A stretch of DNA of 9,199 bases, taken from positions 1 through 9,199 of the forward strand of contig JAJPZL010000264.1 of NCBI GenBank assembly GCA_021204375.1, written 5' to 3'. The notes beneath the pieces are model-generated. The model did no database searches. It saw only the letters and a list, made by a program, of their open reading frames with translations, and had not been told where the DNA came from. Of the stretch, positions 1 through 6,726 are shown piece after piece; position 1 is the stretch's first letter, and each line of letters starts with the position of its first letter. The position numbers were made by a program, and so were the translations under genes. Origin of the DNA: Bacteroides sp. (GTDB taxonomy: Bacteria > Bacteroidota > Bacteroidia > Bacteroidales > Bacteroidaceae).

Positions 1-3
1 CAT

Positions 4-345
4 TCATATGATGTTCAATAAATCAACGGACATCATGCGGATAATCATATATATTTTATCTAAACGGGCCCAGTAAATGGCTTCCAGACACATGGGGCAG
101 GGTTCGCAGGATGTATATATTTCGCATCCGGAAAGGTTAAATGTATTCAACTTCTTAGCTGCACTGCGGATCGCTGTGACTTCTGCATGAGCGGTAGGAT
201 CGCAGGAGTCGGTAACCCGGTTTACACCTGTTGCAATAATTCTGCCGTTTTTTACTATCACTGCACCGAATGGGCCTCCACCCTTATGAACGTTGTCAAT
301 AGAAAGCTCAATAGCTTCCCTCATAAATTCTTCTTTTTTCATCAT
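4..345 (-). CDS. guaD: Guanine deaminase-like nucleoside deaminase, 3' end frameshifted
   Basis: This is a member of the zinc-dependent cytidine/deoxycytidylate deaminase fold, closest in pattern to bacterial guanine deaminase (guanine to xanthine plus ammonia, cytosolic purine salvage). Visible motifs are GGPFGAVIV (residues 23-31), an Asn at 42 of the kind that contacts the base in GuaD, the H53-A-E55 zinc/proton-shuttle motif and PCPMC with zinc ligands C83 and C86. Family members run about 155 residues, but this frame stops at 113. Similarity ends at about residue 99 (near base 50), and the last 14 residues do not resemble the family. The expected C-terminal segment, which closes the active site by domain swapping in B. 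subtilis GuaD, is not encoded in this frame. Adjacent ATGs at 345 and 342 are both possible starts. It lies 30 bases downstream of the DUF4421 gene and is probably the last gene of the same transcript. The family call is firm; whether a functional enzyme is made is doubtful. Confidence 0.85.
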   Translation of the reverse strand: MMKKEEFMREAIELSIDNVHKGGGPFGAVIVKNGRIIATGVNRVTDSCDPTAHAEVTAIRSAAKKLNTFNLSGCEIYTSCEPCPMCLEAIYWARLDKIYMIIRMMSVDLLNII

Positions 346-375
346 GTTAACGTTTAGTGTTACTTAATCACTCTT

Positions 376-1452
376 TTAATTCCTGCTTTTGTACTTTTTC
401 TTTAATCCGAAGTTTATGCCGGCATAAACTCTTGCACTACCGAAGCGGTTCGTAAATGCGATCTGGTCGGAGCTGTATTCGTAAGTGTTCATCATAAAAT
501 CTCCTCCTGCAAAGATGCGAGAATTATTGTAAACCACTCCTGCACGTATAATAAAATCTATATTCAGATCCAGGTGTTTATTACCATCGTTTGTGGTATG
601 TAGCCGGGCGCTTTTCAGGGCTACTGCCGGGCTGAAAGAGGCAGCTGCCAGCCAGTTCCTTGCAAAGACCCAGTTGTAGGCATATCCGGTATGAATGCTA
701 CAGTTCGAATAAGATAGTTTCTCTATTCGCAGAGAGGGGTCGAGTGCTTCCAGGATATTCTGAGGCAATTATTCCGTATCTAAATCCAGGACATGCCGTG
801 AGTAGGAGATCCCACTGATCAGGGAGCCTGCACTCTTCAACTGTTGGGTTGATTGAGCAAAGGCTGCCGGATAGGAGTATTTCTTATTATTAAAGATCCA
901 GTAGAGATCTGCCCCTGTTACTTTAGCTGTCATACCGGTAAATTTCTTATTATAGTCACTGCTATTACCCAGGTCGATGTTTTTAATATCGCTGATCTTA
1001 AAATTTTTTCCGTTCTTATGATGGAAAAAATCGAATCCTAATGCAGCTGTATTTACACTTAAAGAGAATTCTTTTCTTTTTTCAGTCTCTTTTTTATTGG
1101 CGAGGTCAAATGACCATCCTACCAGTAACCATTTATAACCGAAATAGCCTCCCAGTTTTGCGTGCATAGTGGGTGAAAACGCAAGGCTCTGTTTATCTTC
1201 TTCTTTACTGGCCAGCTTGTAATGTTCATACAGGTTATTACTCTGGAGCATCACGGTAAAGTTATACCGGTTGAGGGATACATAGTTGGTATCATGGTTA
1301 TTTAGGAACTCACTGATCTTTTCAAGGGTACGGACCACTTTGGATTCTTGTATATGCTGGATAATCTCCGGGATTGAATCCTGTACTTCACTCTTTACGG
1401 GAGAAATGAAATACAGGCTAATGGGTGCTATTATTAACCATCGTTTATCAAT
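376..1452 (-). pseudogene. DUF4421 family protein, interrupted by an in-frame stop
   Basis: One continuous reading frame of 359 codons encodes a DUF4421-type protein, a Bacteroidota family of unknown function predicted to be exported and rich in beta strands. Family-like stretches are YVSLNRYNFTV (about residues 57-67), GGYFGYKWLLVGWSFDL (101-117), YAYNWVFARNW (257-267) and the C-terminal RVYAGINFG strand. Two defects are visible. A TAA at 769-771 (codon 228) splits the frame in phase: homology continues immediately with LPQNIL, so this is a nonsense change and not a shift. Upstream, no ATG, GTG or TTG lies in frame before the hydrophobic leader; the best start is ATT at 1452, giving DKRWLIIAPISLYFI, a plausible short signal sequence. 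The first in-frame GTG (1338) would remove the leader. Automated calling would give two pieces, about 769-1338 and 376-768 (the second opening on TTG). It lies 16 bases after the oxidoreductase stop codon. The family assignment is from pattern memory. Confidence 0.72.
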
Positions 1453-1468
1453 GTATACGCTATTGTTC

Positions 1469-2454
1469 TTATAATTTTCCGAGTATCTTATCCATTACCC
1501 AATTGGTGGTAGTGGCAGTGATACCGTCACAAGAACAAACAGATTTACCTAATAAATGGTTCACGACTACCTGAATAAGCGGTTGTTGAACGTGTTCCGG
1601 ATTTGGAACCCGGATCTCCTCCAGGCCTTTCAGCGTATGGAGGGCGATGGGTTCGAAAGAGAATACGGAGAAACAGATCATTCCTTTGTCTCCGATGAGC
1701 TCGATCCGGTCTTCGGCTGCCGATTCGTGGGCGGTAAAACACCAGGAGCCTGAATCAACCAATCCGGAATCGAACTGGAAACAGGTACTCAGGCTATCTT
1801 CGGCACTGTATAGTTTTCCTCGGTTGCTTTTAAAACCGTTGGCACTGAGGATACATCCGAACATATCCTGCAGCAGGTCTATCTGGTGAGGAGCCATGTC
1901 GTAAAAATATCCTCCTCCGGAGATATCGGGTTGTACCCGCCAGGGGAGATTCTCTTTATCCAGATCCTCTTTCCGGGGTGGTTGTGCATACCGTATCTGG
2001 ATATTGAGGATATTGCCGATGGCTTGTTTTTCTATTAGTTCTTTCACTTTTATGAAATAGGGCATGTATCTGCGATAGTAGGCCACAAAACAGGGTACTC
2101 CGGTCTCTTTAATACCCGCAGGATCCGGCAACACTCTTCGTAACTCACTACCATGGGTTTTTCTATGTACACAGGTTTTCCTGCTTTCATGGCCATAATG
2201 GCATAGGTGGCATGGGAGGAGGGAGGGGTGGCTACATAGATGGCGTTCACCTCTTCGTCGTCTACCAGCTCCTGGGCATCGTCATACCAGCGGGAAATAC
2301 CGCGTTTCCGGGTATAAGCCTTTGCTTTTTCGGGAGTACGGCACATCACGGCTACTACCTCAGAGTTCTCTATTTTACTGAAAGCGGGACCACTTTTTAG
2401 TTCGGTAACATATCCGCAACCGATAAAACCCCATTTTATCATTTTTTCATTCAT
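1469..2454 (-). pseudogene. Gfo/Idh/MocA family NAD(P)-dependent oxidoreductase, frameshifted
   Basis: Two overlapping frames (2454 leftwards to about 2108, then to 1469) join into a normal 328-residue oxidoreductase of the Gfo/Idh/MocA family: an N-terminal Rossmann NAD(P)-binding domain and a C-terminal alpha/beta substrate domain, typically oxidising or reducing sugars and cyclitols in the cytosol. Visible are the dinucleotide loop GFIGCGYV (9-16), the EKP motif (98-100) with its catalytic-region lysine, and GGGYFYDMAPHQIDLL (180-195) with the D186/H190/D193 pattern. Frame one reads ...RILRVLK and should continue ETGVPCFVAYYRR, which lies in the other frame. Adding one base to the TTT at 2108-2110 (AAA on the coding strand) restores a perfect join. 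This is either a genuine one-base deletion or a homopolymer sequencing error. The start is ATG at 2454, with an alternative at 2442. It is the first gene of the leftward run and lies divergent to the membrane protein. The substrate is not predictable. Confidence 0.85.
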
Positions 2455-2531
2455 AATTTTCTTCTTTACTTACACAAAACTAACTATAGATCTACTGAAA
2501 ACTCACCGCATTAAAAAGTTTAGATGACTTC

Positions 2532-2562
2532 CTTGCAAATATATCGATTTTCGTTACTTTTG
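2532..2562 (+). promoter_or_regulatory. Bacteroidota promoter for the six-helix membrane protein
   Basis: TACTTTTG at 2555-2562 matches the -7 consensus TAnnTTTG. CTTG at 2532-2535, 19 bases upstream, is a near match to the -33 TTTG. The predicted start of transcription is near 2568, giving a leader of about 22 bases. The -33 element directly abuts the opposing -7 box at 2536-2543. Confidence 0.6.
2536..2543 (-). promoter_or_regulatory. Bacteroidota -7 box TATATTTG for the oxidoreductase operon
   Basis: The minus strand reads TATATTTG, a perfect match to the Bacteroidota sigma-ABfr -7 consensus TAnnTTTG. Transcription would start near 2529, giving a leader of about 75 bases before the ATG at 2454. 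No clear TTTG -33 element lies at the usual 19-21 base spacing, so the promoter may be weak or need an activator. Confidence 0.5.
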
Positions 2563-2590
2563 TGGGTCATTTATCTAACAAAATATATAC

Positions 2591-3502
2591 ATGGACAATC
2601 AAAATACGAAAATTATTCTTTTTAAATCGCGTAGTGTATCGGGACGTTTGCACGCTGCGTTCAAATTTATCAATGATAATTTCAGGGTTTTGTTGAAGCT
2701 GGGTAGCTATATCGTGGTACCTGTTTCGGTGGTTGCCACGCTTTACATGTTTTATTATAATACGTATGTTAACCAGGTTTTGGAAGGAGGGCTTTCTAAG
2801 TCCGCTCTTGTAGTGTATTTTATTCTTTCGCTTTGTATGTTAATGGCCGTATTGGCAGGAGGTTCACTCTTTTACGGGCTACTCATTCATCTGATAGAGT
2901 ATTCTCAGGAGAAGGAGTTTACCCTTTTACTTTCGTGGAGAGATATAAAAGCTCCGGTATTTAAAAAATCATTGAAGTTATTGGGGGTGTTTGCACTTAT
3001 TACCCTGCTATTTATATTTTATCTGGGTATTACGATCGCGTTGGTCTTTGTTTCTCCCTATACACTTATTATAACTTTGCCGCTCTTTTTTGCCCTACTG
3101 ATCCCGGCTTTATTATCTCCCTATATTGCTGTTATAGGAGAAAAGGGGATATTGGCCACACTGGTTGAGACCTATAGGAGGGGATTCCGTTACTGGGGCT
3201 CTACTTTTGCCGTGCATTTTGCCATGACTATGGTAGGGATCATTATTCAGGTAGTAGCGTTGTTACCTTTTTACATTGTCATTCTGATCTACGGACTTTA
3301 TCTTCATTCGGTACAGGTGGGCGATATGGCACAGTTACCCTTCTATTTTTTAATTCTTTATTTTGTATTTGCGCTGTTTGGTACTTTTGTAGGGTATTCG
3401 GCAACTGCTCTTTCCATCACAGGGAATGCTTTCCAGTACGGCAGTATTACAGCGCTTCGCCATGAGATTGAGAAGTTTGAAGAAGAATCGGTGATGGTTT
3501 AA
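2591..3502 (+). CDS. Six-helix inner-membrane protein of unknown function
   Basis: This 303-residue protein is dominated by hydrophobic segments at about 37-55, 72-97, 130-154, 156-182, 206-236 and 249-270, with a cytosol-like basic N-terminus and an acidic, charged C-terminus (about 289-299). There is no signal peptide and no recognisable catalytic motif. The N-terminal pattern (SGRLHAAFKFINDNFRVLLK followed by a membrane segment with a central proline) and the C-terminal tail after the last helix recall a widespread Bacteroidota group of uncharacterised integral membrane proteins loosely resembling the glycerophosphodiesterase membrane domain. That resemblance is from memory and unconfirmed. 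The start is ATG at 2591, preceded by an A/T-rich leader without Shine-Dalgarno and a good promoter. It is monocistronic here: it converges with the binding-protein gene, whose stop lies 15 bases further on. No interruption is seen, so it is probably functional. Confidence 0.85.
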   Translation: MDNQNTKIILFKSRSVSGRLHAAFKFINDNFRVLLKLGSYIVVPVSVVATLYMFYYNTYVNQVLEGGLSKSALVVYFILSLCMLMAVLAGGSLFYGLLIHLIEYSQEKEFTLLLSWRDIKAPVFKKSLKLLGVFALITLLFIFYLGITIALVFVSPYTLIITLPLFFALLIPALLSPYIAVIGEKGILATLVETYRRGFRYWGSTFAVHFAMTMVGIIIQVVALLPFYIVILIYGLYLHSVQVGDMAQLPFYFLILYFVFALFGTFVGYSATALSITGNAFQYGSITALRHEIEKFEEESVMV

Positions 3503-3507
3503 ATTTG

Positions 3508-3523
3508 CCGGTAGAATTACCGG
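3508..3523. terminator. Small hairpin between convergent genes
   Basis: CCGGTA (3508-3513) and TACCGG (3518-3523) form a perfect 6-bp stem around a GAAT loop. It starts 5 bases after the plus-strand stop and overlaps the stop codon of the minus-strand gene (3517-3519). Neither side has a proper T-run, so it would be a weak or atypical bidirectional terminator. Confidence 0.4.
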
Positions 3524-4341
3524 GTATACTTATTAATAAGTTCCCGGTAAACCGGTTCTATCTTGAATTGATATATCCACCTGTTAATTGTATCTAACAG
3601 AGCTACGGATTCTTTAGGAAGTCCCCACGAGTAAAATTGGGTAAAGCTGATGCTGGTTTCCATATCCAGTTGTGGATATTGGGGGGCTGCTGCCAATGCA
3701 ATGGCTTCATCACATACTGCATAGTCAATGTCTCCATGTGCTACCATAGCGAGTAATTGTTCCGGACCATATTTCTCTACCTCTTCTATCCGGATAGATT
3801 CGCCGATCTCATCTGCCAGGTTTTCGATACGCAGGATAGCATGGGAGTGTTTCACTACGTAGAGTGTTTTACCGGCCAGGTCGAGATGACTTCGGATCAC
3901 TCCCTCTTCGCTGGTTTCGTTCTTTCGCTGTATCAGTATCTGGCGATTCAGAAGCACCGGTTCGGTTAAGGAGAGGGAGTCTCTGAGAGGGCTGGTTACC
4001 GGAATATTACTGGCGATGATATCGTACTTTCCGGAAAGTAATCCTTCCAGACGCTTTTCAATACTCATTTCAGGAGTGATCTCGATCTTCCACCCTTTGT
4101 CTGCTGTAAAGTGCATCAGTAAGTCGTAATTAAAACCGGCTACTGTATCACCCTCTATAAAATAACTGACGCTATTGTATTCGGTGACTACCCGCAGTAC
4201 TTTTTCCTGATCGATCTCTTGATAATCACGGGTAGTTACAGGGATAAGCTCCTCCTCACTGGTTTCTTTATTGAGTATGAAAGTGGCAACCAGGGAAGCA
4301 ATGAATACAAGGATAATATAGCGTATATATTTATTAGTCAT
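3517..4341 (-). CDS. Membrane-anchored SBP_bac_3 protein (MltF N-terminal-like)
   Basis: This 274-residue protein carries one uncleaved-looking N-terminal hydrophobic segment (about 8-24, no lipobox cysteine) followed by a periplasmic type-3 solute-binding domain (about 45-272). Typical elements are LRVVTEYNSVSYFIEG (49-64), GFNYDLL (69-75), TSPLR with R120 in the position that normally contacts a ligand carboxylate, and the hinge/lobe-2 stretch DIDYAVCDEA with D211. The overall pattern is that of the regulatory N-terminal half of the lytic transglycosylase MltF, but the protein ends at KYTR without the SLT catalytic domain and no SLT remnant follows. It could therefore bind amino acids or muropeptides and not cleave peptidoglycan. 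The ATG at 4341 is chosen over one at 4359 because it overlaps the porin stop by 8 bases (ATGACTAA), implying translational coupling. No ABC permease or ATPase is nearby. Confidence 0.82.
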   Translation of the reverse strand: MTNKYIRYIILVFIASLVATFILNKETSEEELIPVTTRDYQEIDQEKVLRVVTEYNSVSYFIEGDTVAGFNYDLLMHFTADKGWKIEITPEMSIEKRLEGLLSGKYDIIASNIPVTSPLRDSLSLTEPVLLNRQILIQRKNETSEEGVIRSHLDLAGKTLYVVKHSHAILRIENLADEIGESIRIEEVEKYGPEQLLAMVAHGDIDYAVCDEAIALAAAPQYPQLDMETSISFTQFYSWGLPKESVALLDTINRWIYQFKIEPVYRELINKYTR

Positions 4342-6412
4342 AAAAGTTCCAGGATACACCTAATTTGAGCATACGGGGATTCAGGGGATAGTGGGGTACC
4401 AGGAATGACATGGCATTGCCGCTTCCTTGGTTGACGTGATACATCATCGCAAAAAGCCGGGTCCTTTTTAAATGTATATTGGCATATACATTAATAATGG
4501 GATATCCGCCCAATTCAATTTTGTCTTCTCCTCCCTGAATATGGAACTGATTAACCCCGGGAGCATAATCCGGTGCATAATACTTGGTGAAATAGCGGAT
4601 GTCGGCTCCTAATTGTACACTCAGAACTTTTTTAGCAAGAGTGGTCTGGAGGTAAAGATTGCTGTAAACAGAGAGGTCGGGTAACGGTAATACCGTATTA
4701 TTACTCGATTTCTGGTAGGCTACTTCACTATCCAGATGAAGGGGGCCCAGTTTAAAGTCCTGCCTGAGAATGACAGAAAGAACCTGAATATTTCCTGACT
4801 CCTGTGTGGGAAGGGCATCTGCATTGAAATAGGTGTAATTTTTAATGTTCTCCACACCTGCCCGCAGATTGGTTCTCCAGCGTTGGATATTCAATTCTCC
4901 CTCTACACGGGTACGGAACTCTTTGTCCATATCCTCGTTATCCCACCAGTAATAATTGGAGTGGTAATGACGCATAAAGAAGGAGGGAAGTGTGTTGGTT
5001 ACACTGGCGTGGGCTATCAGGTTTACGGTATCTTTGAAAAGTCTGAAGTTCAGATCCATATCTCCTTTCAGACGGAATTGTCCCAATGCTTTTCCGGCAA
5101 AGCCTATTTCACCGGTAGCGTTGTAGTGAAGCAGACTCCCCTCCTGCTTGGAGAGTCTTCCTCCCGCATATACTTCGTGTTCGGTATATTCATCCACGTG
5201 TGTGGAATCAGACCCCATCAGGGTATATTTCCGTACTTCGTGCTCTACATAGGCAGTCAGACCGGCTTTAGCGTATTTATTGAAACCTTCTAATAGAGAG
5301 ATACCCAGCATATTTTTAGCGCCTATGTATACGGTTGTATCGTTGGCTAATCCGTCGGTACGGATGTATCCTCCCGGGTTATTTTCGGGAATTGGGAAAA
5401 ATTCATTGGGATCGTCCTTAACTGTGAAATGACGACGGGAGCGTTCCAGTTTAAAAGTGTGGATAAAACTGGTTACCGGTACGAATTCATAAATTTGTTC
5501 GGATGATTCCTGTACCTCTCCCTCGCCCTCTTCGTTCTGTACCACCAATGGTTGTACTACTTCCCGTTCAAAACCTACGTTATAGCGATGTGTGAGATAG
5601 CCGTAAATGGAGTGGTAACGGTTCCAGACAGCATCCAGGTTGGTAGGAATGTTGGCGGGTTCATAGGTCTTTTTTCCCTCACTCATTTCTTCGGGATTAG
5701 TGATATACCTGTCGTCTTCAATACCTCCGTTCTCTGCCATTTTGAGGCTAAAGTTGCTGTACATAGCATGCATCTGGTATTTTTCACTGATATAACTGGC
5801 AAAGAGTGTTGCATTAAAAAAGGCTGTATTCTGGTAGGCATATCTTCCGCGACCATAGAGGTAGTCAAAATTAAATCCGAAAGCAAACTTTTTGTTCACG
5901 TTAACGGAAAAGTAGGATTTAAACCGCTCTTCCCCATCTCTTTTACTTCCTGCTTTGTAGTAGGTAAGGTTTGTATAAGGGATACTGCTATTGGTAAAAT
6001 TGAACTGTCCGGGAGTAAACATGAAGGCTGAGTAGGGATCCAGAAAAAGAAAAGAGGAATTCTCTTCTCGGTCGAAAAAGATCCGGGACAACCGGGGGGA
6101 ACCCAGGTTTCCTAAATAGTTGTAATGCCCGTACATGCCCTCCATCAGATTGGTGTTCTGGAAGTTGTGTTGCAACGTATCAGCGGGGACCGGAAGGATG
6201 GTGCCGAACTTTTCATCAATTCTCCACATATATACCGTAGGAGGAAGGGAGATGATCTCTATACTATCCTGTACTACGCGACGGGTCTGGGAGGGGTCGT
6301 CTACTACCATTCCGGTTTCCGGATCGATCAGGTCACCACCACTCCCGAATTGTGCCTTACCGGCAAAACAAACAGTCAGCAGGAGCAGGTATATTACTAA
6401 AATGCGTCTCAT
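4334..6412 (-). CDS. Putative outer-membrane porin (Porin_10 family)
   Basis: This 692-residue outer-membrane beta-barrel matches the Bacteroidota 'putative porin' family in length and pattern. A signal peptide (MRRILVIYLLLLTVCFAGKA, predicted cut after residue 20) leads into the family-typical N-terminal block containing YLGNLGSPRLSRIFFDR, then SSIPYTNLTYYKAGSK, then alternating aromatic/polar strands throughout. The protein ends LGVSWNFYD, a C-terminal aromatic strand as expected for barrel assembly. It presumably lets small solutes cross the outer membrane; substrate and regulation are unknown. A TTG at 6424 also lies in frame, but the ATG at 6412 gives the cleaner signal peptide and the TTG falls inside the -7 promoter box. 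It is the first gene of a two-gene operon with the solute-binding protein, and is divergent from the GH2 enzyme. No frame damage was seen over its full length. Confidence 0.9.
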   Translation of the reverse strand: MRRILVIYLLLLTVCFAGKAQFGSGGDLIDPETGMVVDDPSQTRRVVQDSIEIISLPPTVYMWRIDEKFGTILPVPADTLQHNFQNTNLMEGMYGHYNYLGNLGSPRLSRIFFDREENSSFLFLDPYSAFMFTPGQFNFTNSSIPYTNLTYYKAGSKRDGEERFKSYFSVNVNKKFAFGFNFDYLYGRGRYAYQNTAFFNATLFASYISEKYQMHAMYSNFSLKMAENGGIEDDRYITNPEEMSEGKKTYEPANIPTNLDAVWNRYHSIYGYLTHRYNVGFEREVVQPLVVQNEEGEGEVQESSEQIYEFVPVTSFIHTFKLERSRRHFTVKDDPNEFFPIPENNPGGYIRTDGLANDTTVYIGAKNMLGISLLEGFNKYAKAGLTAYVEHEVRKYTLMGSDSTHVDEYTEHEVYAGGRLSKQEGSLLHYNATGEIGFAGKALGQFRLKGDMDLNFRLFKDTVNLIAHASVTNTLPSFFMRHYHSNYYWWDNEDMDKEFRTRVEGELNIQRWRTNLRAGVENIKNYTYFNADALPTQESGNIQVLSVILRQDFKLGPLHLDSEVAYQKSSNNTVLPLPDLSVYSNLYLQTTLAKKVLSVQLGADIRYFTKYYAPDYAPGVNQFHIQGGEDKIELGGYPIINVYANIHLKRTRLFAMMYHVNQGSGNAMSFLVPHYPLNPRMLKLGVSWNFYD

Positions 6413-6421
6413 AATTAGGCG

Positions 6422-6429
6422 CAAATATA
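6422..6429 (-). promoter_or_regulatory. -7 box TATATTTG immediately upstream of the porin
   Basis: The minus strand reads TATATTTG, a perfect TAnnTTTG match and identical to the box of the oxidoreductase operon. It ends 10 bases before the porin ATG at 6412, so transcription would begin only about 3-5 bases upstream of the start codon. The -33 region around 6451-6457 is only T-rich (TTTTAAA), not a clear TTTG. Confidence 0.45.
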
Positions 6430-6503
6430 CAATAAAAAATAATTCACAGCTTTAAAATCTCATTCCGGTTAATGTGTTTGGACGTTATTTAATGGTTTTT
6501 ATG

Positions 6504-6582
6504 AACCTGTTCACTAACTTTAAAAACGTCGAGCCTGTTTACGGGGAGATTTTTTATTTTACCGGTGGCAGTAAGCCTGTTT
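6504..6582 (+). repeat. Three direct repeats AxCCTGTTy, possible regulator sites
   Basis: AACCTGTTC at 6504-6512, AGCCTGTTT at 6532-6540 and AGCCTGTTT at 6574-6582 are near-identical and spaced 28 and 42 bases apart. They lie 100-180 bases upstream of the GH2 promoter and 90-170 bases upstream of the porin start. Their number and position suggest binding sites for a transcription factor; this is inference. Confidence 0.4.
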
Positions 6583-6583
6583 T

Positions 6584-6599
6584 GTACTGTGTATAGTAC
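6584..6599. promoter_or_regulatory. Dyad GTACT-N6-AGTAC, possible operator
   Basis: Perfect 5-bp inverted arms with a 6-base spacer sit directly after the third direct repeat and directly before TTAGTGAAC (6600-6608), which is the inverse of GTTCACTAA at 6509-6517. This is a candidate dimeric regulator site, although arms this short can arise by chance. Confidence 0.3.
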
Positions 6600-6682
6600 T
6601 TAGTGAACAAAAAAACTGTAAAAAGAACAATCTCTCCATTGATATGTATAGGAAGGAGAAGTTTTTCTCCCGCTAATATGAT

Positions 6683-6690
6683 TAAATTTG
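6683..6690 (+). promoter_or_regulatory. -7 box TAAATTTG for the GH2 gene
   Basis: This is a perfect TAnnTTTG match, predicting transcription from about 6697 and a 30-base leader before the ATG at 6727. The -33 side has only a T-run (6662-6666), and this lies within a 6-bp hairpin GGAGAA-gttt-TTCTCC (6655-6670), so a regulator could act there. Confidence 0.5.
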
Positions 6691-6726
6691 CCTCAGATAA
6701 TCATTTAACAGAAAAGGACAGAAACT

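Larger units (their letters stand above)
2455..2590. other. Divergent intergenic control region
   Basis: This is a 136-base AT-rich gap between the leftward oxidoreductase and the rightward membrane protein. It holds one TAnnTTTG-type -7 element per strand, only 11 bases apart (see the two promoter entries). No small ORF or RNA gene was recognised. Confidence 0.6.
6413..6726. other. Divergent intergenic region, repeat-rich
   Basis: This 314-base gap between the porin and GH2 genes has no convincing ORF; the rightward frame from 6603 is low complexity and runs into the GH2 gene out of phase. It holds one -7 box for each direction, three AxCCTGTTy direct repeats, a 9-bp inverted repeat (6509-6517 with 6600-6608), a GTACT/AGTAC dyad (6584-6599) and a small hairpin (6655-6670). 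The layout is that of a control region with several regulator sites. No regulator gene is in the window. Confidence 0.6.

Noticed and set aside
1647..1889. Rightward frames opposite the oxidoreductase
   Set aside because: They are antisense to a clear Gfo/Idh/MocA coding region.
2104..2114. Programmed ribosomal frameshifting in the oxidoreductase
   Set aside because: No slippery heptamer or downstream stem was seen, the family is not known for it, and a plain one-base loss explains it.
4341..4359. Upstream ATG at 4359 as start of the solute-binding protein
   Set aside because: It would add six residues inside the porin C-terminal coding region; the ATG at 4341 overlapping the porin stop is the usual coupling arrangement and gives a normal membrane anchor.
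5552..6031. 159-codon rightward frame opposite the porin gene
   Set aside because: It lies antisense within an intact, well-recognised porin; no motif or promoter supports it.
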